A program made the position numbers and the translations under genes. Positions 1-4,828 of a stretch of 12,639 nt of DNA are shown here, piece after piece. The notes under the pieces were generated by a model, which searched no databases, had not been told where the DNA came from, and was given only the letters and a program-made list of their open reading frames with translations. This DNA is from a bacterium (lineage in GTDB: Bacteria; UBP18; UBA7526), in the NCBI GenBank assembly GCA_030616365.1, contig JAUWXM010000028.1, positions 1 through 12,639 of the forward strand. Reading direction: 5' to 3'. The first letter of the stretch is position 1. The number at the start of each line of letters is the position of its first letter.

Positions 1-61
1 CATCTCCCAATAAAGTATTAATTGCTCCTCCGGCAGAAGCGGCCTTCTTCTCTCCAAACAT
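1..61 (-). CDS. Bactofilin, N-terminal fragment (runs off the window)
   Basis: Only the first 20 codons are inside the window; they read MFGEKKAASAGGAINTLLGD. A basic MFG start followed by an I-N-T-L-L-G motif is how bactofilins (polymer-forming cytoskeletal proteins, DUF583) begin, just before the beta-helical core. Bactofilins form non-nucleotide filaments at the inner face of the membrane and scaffold cell-wall enzymes or, in Myxococcus, ParABS components. The ATG (61-59) comes 2 bases after the stop of the upstream M23-like gene, and GGGAG lies just before it, so the two genes are very probably co-transcribed and translated together. M23-family protein plus bactofilin is a recurrent pair (for example CcmA with Csd proteins in Helicobacter). 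The body of the protein is not visible, so the call rests on 20 residues and on context. Confidence 0.72.
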   Translation of the reverse strand, partial: MFGEKKAASAGGAINTLLGD

Positions 62-63
62 CA

Positions 64-828
64 CTATCTCCCTGCTCCGCTAAAAGTGGAGCAGTCATTT
101 ATATAATCTAAAGAATCTATTTCCTTGTTGAACTTTCCCACCTGGTAGGAGATTTCTCTCTCTCCTAAACAACCGATAGTCTCACCCTTTTTTACCCTTT
201 CCCCAACCTTGACATTCACTCTTTCTAAATTCTCATATTCTGTCTTGAGATTATTTCCATGATCTATAATTACCCTTCCTCCAGAAGCACAGAGAACCTT
301 TCCCTCTGCCGTCGCCCGCACCACACTTCCCGGAAGAGAAGCAATCTCCAATCCTTTAAGAGATTTTGAAATAATCCATCCCTTTTCAACCGGACTTATA
401 GAAGGGAGGAATGCTTCCTTCATCCTCTCCCCTTCCAATCCCTTCTCTAGTTCAGAGAGGCTCCTCTCCTCTCTTTCCAGGAACTTTTCTTCCATCAAGA
501 CTCGTGGACTTTCTTGGGCTGGACCGCCCGTTGCTACCTCAGTCTCCCGAGAAGAACCAGTCAAGACCTTCAACTTTGCCTCTAATCCTCGGACATCAGC
601 CATGGCCTCTCTAATCTTGGCCACCTCACGGGAAAGCTCTAAGTTGGCCCTCCTCGTTTGAGAGAACGCTCGGAATTTAAATAAGAAGAGGCCAGAAAGA
701 ATGATTGTCCCTGCGCATAGAAAGATGAGGGAACAAAAGATAGCCAGAGGGATTCTCAAATTATAGGAATTTCTCTGGCTGTGAGGAATGAAGATAATAG
801 TTACTAATCTTTTAAGTCCTTTTCTCAT
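64..828 (-). CDS. Membrane-anchored LytM/M23-type protein lacking the zinc ligands
   Basis: A 254-residue protein with a basic N-terminus, one membrane segment (about residues 28-50), a charged, probably coiled-coil stretch (about 56-90 and 110-140), and a C-terminal LytM/M23-like fold (about 155-242). The fold is recognisable from phrases such as GSVVRATAEGKVLCASGG, RVIIDHGN, VNVKVGERVKKGETIG and the closing DYI. Active M23 peptidases need HxxxD early in the fold and HxH late. Here the first site reads LKGLEIAS, the usual YAHL reads YENL, and the usual HLHFEV reads EISYQV, so the zinc ligands are gone. I infer a non-enzymatic cell-wall regulator or adaptor, in the manner of EnvC/NlpD, acting outside the inner membrane. 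The ATG at 828 has GGAGAG before it. The last nine residues are encoded by a hairpin repeat (72-94) and look non-native. It is the first gene after a likely promoter and is followed directly by the bactofilin. Confidence 0.8.
   Translation of the reverse strand: MRKGLKRLVTIIFIPHSQRNSYNLRIPLAIFCSLIFLCAGTIILSGLFLFKFRAFSQTRRANLELSREVAKIREAMADVRGLEAKLKVLTGSSRETEVATGGPAQESPRVLMEEKFLEREERSLSELEKGLEGERMKEAFLPSISPVEKGWIISKSLKGLEIASLPGSVVRATAEGKVLCASGGRVIIDHGNNLKTEYENLERVNVKVGERVKKGETIGCLGEREISYQVGKFNKEIDSLDYINDCSTFSGAGR
72..94. repeat. Imperfect palindrome at the M23-gene end, upstream of bactofilin
   Basis: The arms CTGCTCC and GGAGCAG are perfectly complementary. The inner bases g/CT and AG/t continue the stem with one G:T opposition around an AAA loop. 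On the minus strand it reads on into GCAGGGAGATAGTG and the bactofilin ATG. It therefore codes the C-terminus of the M23-like protein and forms a hairpin just before the bactofilin ribosome binding site. It shares GCGGAGCAGGGAG with the hairpin in front of parB. Confidence 0.7.
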
Positions 829-850
829 AAGTCTCTCTCCACAAATAGTA

Positions 851-880
851 AGAATAACATAAGATAGATGGCTTTGTCAA
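851..880 (-). promoter_or_regulatory. Probable sigma-70 promoter for the M23-like/bactofilin genes
   Basis: On the minus strand a perfect -35 box TTGACA (880-875) is followed after 18 bases by TATTCT (856-851), a 4-of-6 -10 box. It lies in the 58-bp gap after parB and 22 bases before the ATG of the M23-like gene. The position, between two genes on the same strand, suggests these two genes have their own start site beside any read-through from parAB. Confidence 0.5.
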
Positions 881-886
881 GTATTT

Positions 887-1744
887 TCAAAAATTTTTCT
901 TGCCTCTTAACTTCTCTAAAATCCCTTCTAATTGCTCACTTGAGTAATATTCTATCTCAATCCTTCCCTTCTCTTGAGTTGTGGGTTTGATCTTAACTTT
1001 AGTCCCCAGAGCTTTGTTCAACTCCTCTTCAACCGCCAGGATCTCCGGGGATCTGGGAATCACCTTCTTCGGTGGAAGGACTACCTTTCCTTTTAACTTA
1101 TTGACCAAATCCTCTGTCTCCCTCACAGATAGTCCGCTCCTTTTCACTCTCTTGGCTGCCTTTATCTGCAAGGCTCGGTTCTCAAGACTCAGGATGGCCA
1201 GTCCATGGCCCCGAGAGAGGTTTCCCTTAGAGATCTCCCTTTGAACCTCTTTAGGGAGTTTTAGAAGTCTTAAGGTATTGGCTACCGTTGCCTGATCCTT
1301 CCCGATCTCTCTCGCTAAGTCCTCTTGCTTTATCTTGAACTCCTTTATTACCCTCTGGTAGGCATGAGCCTCTTCCATAGGATTCAGGTCCTCCCTCTGT
1401 AAGTTCTCAATGAGAGCCAGCTCGAGCATCTCAGTATCAGAGACCTCTTTCACAATTAAAGGAATCTTCTCCAGACCTAATTTCTTCGCTGCCCTGAGTC
1501 TTCTCTCCCCAGTGATTAATTCATAACCGCCTTCTATAATCCTTGCCAGGACCGGTTGGATAACCCCCTTCTCTCTCATAGAAGAGATAAGTTCCTCTAA
1601 CTTTTGGGGATCGAACTCCTCCCGTGGCTGGAACCTATTTGGCCTGATTGAGGACAATTTGGCCTCAATAATATTCTCTTCCTTAACTGGTCCCACTTCT
1701 GGTATGAGAGCAGCCAGTCCTTTGCCTAATGCCTTCTTAGCCAT
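887..1744 (-). CDS. parB: Chromosome partitioning protein ParB (parS-binding CTPase)
   Basis: A 285-residue, full-length ParB/Spo0J. The N-terminus MAKKALGKGLAALIP is the typical ParA-interacting peptide. The CTP-binding ParB domain follows, with GERRLRAA at 79-86 and ENLQREDLNPMEEA at 113-126. A helix-turn-helix comes next (about 137-160, KQEDLAREIGKDQATVANTLRLL) and the C-terminal dimerisation region is about 230-285. ParB binds parS, closes into a clamp with CTP, spreads along DNA and stimulates ParA ATPase to move the origins apart. The matching parS-like palindromes are at 3016 and 3993. ATG at 1744 is preceded by AGGGAGG, itself just after a perfect hairpin (1759-1775). The gene lies 266 bp downstream of parA rather than next to it, because an inverted-repeat element is inserted between them. 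Confidence 0.96.
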   Translation of the reverse strand: MAKKALGKGLAALIPEVGPVKEENIIEAKLSSIRPNRFQPREEFDPQKLEELISSMREKGVIQPVLARIIEGGYELITGERRLRAAKKLGLEKIPLIVKEVSDTEMLELALIENLQREDLNPMEEAHAYQRVIKEFKIKQEDLAREIGKDQATVANTLRLLKLPKEVQREISKGNLSRGHGLAILSLENRALQIKAAKRVKRSGLSVRETEDLVNKLKGKVVLPPKKVIPRSPEILAVEEELNKALGTKVKIKPTTQEKGRIEIEYYSSEQLEGILEKLRGKKNF

Positions 1745-1755
1745 TATTAACCTCC

Positions 1756-1775
1756 CTGCTCCGCCTTTGGCGGAG
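1756..1775. repeat. Perfect hairpin just upstream of the parB ribosome binding site
   Basis: CTCCGCC-TTT-GGCGGAG (1759-1775) is a perfect 17-bp hairpin. Its 15-bp core (1760-1774) is repeated exactly at 12480-12494, and the flank GCGGAGCAGGGAG is shared with the hairpin before the bactofilin start (72-94). On the minus strand it ends about 15 bases before the parB ATG, immediately ahead of the Shine-Dalgarno sequence, so it could affect parB translation. Confidence 0.75.
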
Positions 1776-1776
1776 A

Positions 1777-1810
1777 GTTATGAGTTATTAGGTTATGCGT
1801 TATGAGTTTG
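1777..1810. repeat. 7-8 bp periodic GTTATGAG-type array
   Basis: The words GTTATGA, GTTATTA, GTTATGC, GTTATGA and GTTTGAG follow one another with starts at 1777, 1784, 1792, 1799 and 1806, a spacing of 7 or 8 bases. It fills the space between the hairpin before parB and the large inverted repeat. No open frame or known site explains it. Confidence 0.7.
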
Positions 1811-1811
1811 A

Positions 1812-1992
1812 GGGGCGTGTCCTTTGTAAAGCGAACATGACGGAGAAGATGGTAACAAATCTTAAGTGTACGAAAGGAAAGGAAGCCGGAACTGACCGAG
1901 CGAAGTGAGAGAATTCCGGAGGTTCCCCTTTCGTAAACTTTTTAGATTTGTCCAGATTCGAAGTTTTGCTGAGCGTGCAAAGGCACGACCCG
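1812..1992. repeat. 181-bp imperfect palindrome between parA and parB
   Basis: The left half and the reverse complement of the right half align along their whole length. Outer ends are GGGGCGTGTCCTTTG and CAAAGGCACGACCCG. Middle arms are ACAAATCT (1854-1861) with AGATTTGT (1934-1941) and TACGAAAGG with CCTTTCGTA. Inner arms are CCGGAA and TTCCGG around a centre near 1902. It carries no credible coding frame. A miniature inverted-repeat element (non-autonomous transposon remnant) is the simplest reading; a large cruciform or structured RNA is the alternative. No clear target duplication is visible. Confidence 0.72.
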
Positions 1993-2010
1993 ATAAAACC
2001 GCGATCTTTT

Positions 2011-2778
2011 TTATTCTCCCTGCTGAGCAATAATCTCTCTGGCAAGTCTCTTATATGCCTTTGCTCCCGCACAATGTCTATCGTACAACGATATCGGTTT
2101 TCCAAAACTCGGTGCCTCTGAAAGCCTAACATTCCTCGGAATAACTGTTTTGTAAACTTTATCTCCGAAGTACTCCTTTACCTCTGCCGCTACCTGATGG
2201 GATAAGTTCGTCCTGGTATCAAACATGGTTAGCAATACCCCGGCCAACTTTAAAGATGGATTATAATTCCTCTGAACTAAACCGATGGTATTCAAGAGTT
2301 GGCCTAATCCTTCCAAAGGATAGTACTCACACTGCATGGGGATGAGGACCTCATCAGAAGCAGTTAAAGTATTTATGGTCAAGAGCCCCAGGGAAGGAGG
2401 GCAATCGATGATGATATAATCATACTTTTCCCTAATATTCCCCAATGCTCTCTTGAGCAATGTCTCTCGAGATTCTAAATTTACCAGCTCTATCTGAGCA
2501 CCAGAGAGCTGGATATTTGAAGGGACAAGATCCAAATTCCTTATCTGAGTGGGTAGAAGGACCCTCTCTATCGGTCTATGGGCGATCAATACCTCATAGA
2601 TAGAGTGCTCCACTCTATTCTTATCTATACCTACGCCGCTGGTGGTATTCCCCTGGGGATCGATGTCTATTAAGAGCGTTTTCCGACGATGACTAGCTAA
2701 ATAAGCAGCTAAATTAACAGCGGTGGTAGTCTTTCCCACTCCACCCTTCTGATTGACAATGGCATAGACCTTTCCCAC
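2011..2778 (-). CDS. parA: Chromosome partitioning ATPase ParA (Soj/MinD family)
   Basis: A 255-residue chromosomal-type ParA, the usual length and without the N-terminal DNA-binding domain of plasmid ParAs. The deviant Walker A motif KGGVGKTT is at 11-18, Walker A' LLIDIDPQGN at 35-44, and Walker B appears as YDYIIIDCPPSLGLL about residue 115-130. It is an ATP-dependent dimer that binds DNA non-specifically and provides the gradient along which ParB-parS complexes move. The start is GTG at 2778, giving MGKVYAIVNQKGG; AGGTG lies 6 bases upstream and no in-frame ATG fits better. Upstream lies a structured repeat (2793-2943) that would form its mRNA leader, with a likely promoter at 2953-2980. 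parB follows after a palindromic insertion. Confidence 0.97.
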   Translation of the reverse strand: MGKVYAIVNQKGGVGKTTTAVNLAAYLASHRRKTLLIDIDPQGNTTSGVGIDKNRVEHSIYEVLIAHRPIERVLLPTQIRNLDLVPSNIQLSGAQIELVNLESRETLLKRALGNIREKYDYIIIDCPPSLGLLTINTLTASDEVLIPMQCEYYPLEGLGQLLNTIGLVQRNYNPSLKLAGVLLTMFDTRTNLSHQVAAEVKEYFGDKVYKTVIPRNVRLSEAPSFGKPISLYDRHCAGAKAYKRLAREIIAQQGE

Positions 2779-2792
2779 TTTAGCACCTAAAT

Positions 2793-2943
2793 CAAGATAA
2801 CCCCTTTGGGGTTACTTCCATAGGGGTTTCACCCCTCTGGCGGTCGGCAAAGGCATGCTTTGCCTCTCTGTCACCCCCTGGGGGCAAGCAGATTCTTTCC
2901 CCCAGACCCCCTAATCCTCGGCATCGTAATTTATTCAAATTCC
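2793..2943 (-). promoter_or_regulatory. Multi-hairpin element, copy 1: likely parA leader
   Basis: This is one of two copies (the other is 4589-4828). Stems in order of the minus strand: an AT-rich hairpin (2926-2943); CTGGGGG...CCCCCAG with loop CAGATT on the plus strand (2878-2905, one mismatch); GGCAAAG/CTTTGCC (2846-2864); and TAACCCC/GGGGTTA (2798-2814). The last stem ends 20 bases before the parA GTG. Several stem pairs differ from the other copy by compensatory changes (see findings). A protein reading through this stretch (62 residues, Gly/Arg rich) is not credible. The probable transcription start (near 2946) coincides with the element's edge, so I infer a structured 5' leader; a mobile repeat is the alternative. 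Confidence 0.6.
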
Positions 2944-2952
2944 AATACCTCC

Positions 2953-2980
2953 ATTCTAACACAAAAATACTAAAAAGCAA
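2953..2980 (-). promoter_or_regulatory. Possible extended -10 promoter for parA
   Basis: The minus strand has TTGCTT (2980-2975), 16 bases, then TAGAAT (2958-2953) preceded by TG in TGTTAGAAT, an extended -10 arrangement. It lies directly downstream of the terminator after rsmG and its predicted start would be near 2946, at the edge of the hairpin element. The -35 is weak. Confidence 0.45.
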
Positions 2981-2981
2981 G

Positions 2982-3012
2982 AAAAAAATTCCCTACCATA
3001 AAAATGATAGGG
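2982..3012 (-). terminator. Rho-independent terminator after rsmG
   Basis: On the minus strand CCCTATCAT and ATGGTAGGG form a stem (3012-2991) that is continuous if one U:G wobble is allowed; AATTTTTTT follows at once (2990-2982). The wobble is paired only in the minus-strand RNA, supporting this direction. It would end the rpmH-to-rsmG transcript before parA. Confidence 0.75.
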
Positions 3013-3015
3013 GAT

Positions 3016-3031
3016 TATTCCACGTGGAATA
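3016..3031. promoter_or_regulatory. parS: parS-like site 1
   Basis: TATTCCACGTGGAATA is a perfect 16-bp palindrome with the CACGTG heart of parS. It differs from the Pseudomonas-type parS core (GTTCCACGTGGAAC) only at the symmetric G/C pair, which is A/T here. It lies about 240 bp upstream of parA, just before the terminator, and an identical copy is at 3993. This is the expected ParB loading site. Confidence 0.85.
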
Positions 3032-3034
3032 TAG

Positions 3035-3113
3035 TCAAGCTACAAGCCACAAGCTACAGGCTTTACTTCTGCAGTTTGGAGCTTGAAGCCTGAGACCTGA
3101 AGCTTGAAGCCAT
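3035..3113. repeat. Two arrays of 7-bp words (AGCTTG/GCCTG type)
   Basis: Block one (about 3035-3064) has CAAGCTA, CAAGCCA, CAAGCTA, CAGGCTT in succession. Block two (about 3080-3113) has GAGCTTGAAGCCTGAGACCTGAAG and similar words, again with steps near 7 bases. The array reaches to within 3 bases of the rsmG stop codon and separates it from parS site 1. It is not coding and I recognise no function. Confidence 0.65.
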
Positions 3114-3115
3114 CA

Positions 3116-3853
3116 TTATTTTAAGGGTCTTTTCTGAGGGATTCCTGAACGGCGGGGGAGTCTATCGGGTGTTTCTAATATCTTCTCAATGATTACTAAT
3201 TTTCTCAACTTACGGGAGAAGGGGAGTCTTAAAGAGATAATCCCTTTCAGTTCTCCCCCTAATATCTCAATGGCTTTTCTTGCCTCTTCTAATTCTTCCT
3301 TTAACTTTTCTCCTTTCTGAACGATGAATAGACCCCTGATCTTCAAGAAGGGGATTCCCAACTCAACCAGGATATCCAACCTTGCTAATGCCCGAGCCAA
3401 AACTATATCATATCCCTCCCGATATCCTTCCTTTCTTCCATACTCTTCTGCCCGGCCCCAGATTATCTCTAAGCCCTTTAGTTTCAAGGACTTAGAAAGA
3501 TATTCCAAAAACTCTATCCTCTTCCTTGAGGAGTCCAAGAGCGACAGGGAAATCTCAGGCCTTAGAATCTTCAAAGGAATTCCCGGAAAACCAGCACCGG
3601 TCCCGATGTCTATAGCAGATATCTCCTTAATGTCTATCGCCTTGAGGATGGTCAAAGAATCGAGGAAATGGGTAATGATGATCTCTTTCGGATCCTTAAG
3701 AGAAGTTAAGTTCATCCTCTTATTCCAATCCTGGAGGATCCCTAAATAAGTGAGAAACTGTTTAGCCTGCTTCTCACTTAACTCAATCTCTAACTCCCTT
3801 GCTCCGTCAACGAGTATCTTCTTTAATTTACTCTGAGATCTGATATCTGACAT
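3116..3853 (-). CDS. rsmG: 16S rRNA (guanine-527 N7) methyltransferase RsmG (GidB)
   Basis: A 245-residue protein when started at ATG 3853. The SAM-binding motif IDIGTGAGFPGIPLKILRP is at about 81-99. Conserved downstream family segments include DSSRKRIEFLEYL and VLARALARLDILVEL, and the tail TPDRLPRRSGIPQKRPL is typical of RsmG. The enzyme methylates N7 of G527 in the 16S rRNA 530 loop. The frame stays open up to 3925, but those 24 extra codons come from the 89-bp repeat element (3885-3973) and have no RsmG character, so I reject the longer start. No good Shine-Dalgarno sequence precedes 3853, perhaps because the insertion upstream replaced it. The terminator at 2982-3012 follows. Its place between mnmG and parA is the normal one, except for the DUF4416 gene. 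Confidence 0.94.
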   Translation of the reverse strand: MSDIRSQSKLKKILVDGARELEIELSEKQAKQFLTYLGILQDWNKRMNLTSLKDPKEIIITHFLDSLTILKAIDIKEISAIDIGTGAGFPGIPLKILRPEISLSLLDSSRKRIEFLEYLSKSLKLKGLEIIWGRAEEYGRKEGYREGYDIVLARALARLDILVELGIPFLKIRGLFIVQKGEKLKEELEEARKAIEILGGELKGIISLRLPFSRKLRKLVIIEKILETPDRLPRRSGIPQKRPLK

Positions 3854-3884
3854 TTGAACTCTATCCCGTTTCAAAAACTGTATG

Positions 3885-3973
3885 AGCGGGTGACTCGGCG
3901 GATCTCTATGAGCGGGAGGATCCACACCGGGCGGAGGGGCCCACGAAGAGAGAATGCCGAGGCAGGACCCGCT
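3885..3973. repeat. 89-bp element with inverted ends, copy 1
   Basis: The ends are AGCGGGT and ACCCGCT. Just inside, CTCGGC pairs with GCCGAG, and inner arms GGATC/GATCC and a GGGGCCC palindrome follow. The second copy (6879-6967) is the same length with 4 substitutions. Copy 1 sits between the DUF4416 stop and rsmG; copy 2 begins at the mnmE stop codon. It is a small non-coding mobile repeat (MITE-like) or a structured RNA module; no target duplication is obvious. Confidence 0.85.
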
Positions 3974-3983
3974 TTGAGGAACC

Positions 3984-4568
3984 TTATCTTTTTATTCCAC
4001 GTGGAATATTCTTTAGTTGCTTCATATAGATCTTTCGGATATGGTTGAAGATCTCGATATACTTTTTCGTCCTATAATCGGGATAGGTCCACTCCCAGGG
4101 GATGAAACTTCCCCGTAAAGGGGCGTGGCCCCCACGGGGCTTTACGCCCTTCTTGTATCTTAAAGTTACCTCACCATAGATCCCCTTTCCATAGTATATT
4201 CGGTGCTGATAATCCTTTGTAGTAGCCAGGACTAACTTGGCCGGAGCGAGATACCCAGGATCTAAATTAATCAAACGATTCCCTCTTTTATCACCAAACT
4301 TCTTCTCTAAATTATTGGTGAGTATCTTAATCCTGGGCAGTTCCTCTGCCTTAATCAGTCTCTTAAAAGAATAAAACTTCCTCTTAAGATCCTTCCCGAA
4401 CTCTGGTTCATAGTAATCCGTCTTATCGAAGGGAAGTAGGGGACTCTCATAATCTACTGGCCCGTGTTTCCTTTCCAATACCTTTAAGGTTTCTTTAAAG
4501 AGCCCCAATCTATTGGTAAACATCCCTACAATCAGTTTGACTAGTTTATGCTCTCTTGGCTCGCTCAC
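3984..4568 (-). CDS. DUF4416 family protein
   Basis: A 194-residue soluble protein with clear DUF4416 signatures: VKLIVGMFT near the start, SPLLPFDKTDYYEPEFG at 42-58, RIKILTNNLE at 79-88, NRLINLDPGYLAPAKLVLATTKDYQHRIYYGKGIYGEVTLRY at about 97-138 and WTYPDYR at 160-166. The biochemical role of the family is unknown to me, and the densely conserved D, Y, H and R residues suggest an enzyme. The start is GTG at 4568 with AGGAG about 12 bases before it. Between TLRY and WTYPDYR there is an extra PRGGHAPLRG segment, encoded by a 33-bp palindrome (4114-4146). The C-terminal NIPRGI is encoded by a parS-like site (3993-4008). A structured repeat ends 20 bases upstream of the start. An unusual gene between mnmG and rsmG. 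Confidence 0.9.
   Translation of the reverse strand: MSEPREHKLVKLIVGMFTNRLGLFKETLKVLERKHGPVDYESPLLPFDKTDYYEPEFGKDLKRKFYSFKRLIKAEELPRIKILTNNLEKKFGDKRGNRLINLDPGYLAPAKLVLATTKDYQHRIYYGKGIYGEVTLRYKKGVKPRGGHAPLRGSFIPWEWTYPDYRTKKYIEIFNHIRKIYMKQLKNIPRGIKR
3993..4008. promoter_or_regulatory. parS: parS-like site 2, inside the DUF4416 coding end
   Basis: TATTCCACGTGGAATA is identical over all 16 bases to the site at 3016. It is read as codons for N-I-P-R-G-I at the end of the DUF4416 protein. parS sites inside reading frames are normal in other bacteria. Together the two sites bracket rsmG. Confidence 0.85.
4114..4146. repeat. In-frame 33-bp palindrome inside DUF4416
   Basis: CGTAAAG...CTTTACG and CGTGG...CCACG form two nested perfect arms around CCC, separated by opposed GGG triplets. 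It is read in frame as roughly VKPRGGHAPLR, between two conserved family blocks, and leaves the frame open. This resembles the in-frame palindromic insertions known from Rickettsia. Confidence 0.65.
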
Positions 4569-4588
4569 TCTTCTTTCTTCTCCTCTCG

Positions 4589-4828
4589 CAAGATATCTCC
4601 TTCGGAGATACTTCCATAGGGGTTTCCCTCCGGGTCCGGGGCGCTCACCGTCTCGCGCCCGTGCCTTTCGCTCCCCTTCAGGTCACTCGCTGCTCCTTAC
4701 TCGTCGCAGCCGGCACCCCTCTGGCGGTCGGCAAAGACATGCTTTGCCTCCCTGTCACCCCTTAGGGGAAAGCAGATTCTTTCCCCTAATACCCCTAATC
4801 CGCGCATCGGAATTTATTCAAATTTCCG
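4589..4828 (-). promoter_or_regulatory. Multi-hairpin element, copy 2: between mnmG and DUF4416
   Basis: Same order of hairpins as copy 1: an AT-rich palindrome (4809-4828) that overlaps the mnmG stop codon, TTAGGGGAAAG/CTTTCCCCTAA with loop CAGATT (4762-4789, 11 perfect pairs), GGCAAAG/CTTTGCC (4730-4748) and TATCTCC/GGAGATA (4594-4610). It carries an extra GC-rich 88-bp stretch (4627-4714) that copy 1 lacks. The last stem ends 25 bases before the DUF4416 GTG, nearly the same spacing as parA has. Contains no credible gene; it accounts for the gap 4569-4813. Confidence 0.6.

Noticed and set aside
1800..2132. 110-codon open frame across the parA end and the 181-bp palindrome
   Set aside because: It overlaps parA in another frame and otherwise consists of the inverted repeat; no recognisable protein.
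2792..2980. 62-codon open frame upstream of parA
   Set aside because: It is a reading of the hairpin element. The second copy is interrupted and shifted, so protein coding is not conserved.
1777..3113. CRISPR array
   Set aside because: The periodic arrays have 7-10-bp steps and inexact words, without the 24-37-bp repeats and unique spacers of CRISPR, and no cas genes are present.
3854..3925. N-terminal 24-residue extension of RsmG
   Set aside because: These codons are largely a translation of the 89-bp repeat, which occurs outside genes in its other copy. RsmG proteins do not have such a Pro-rich start.
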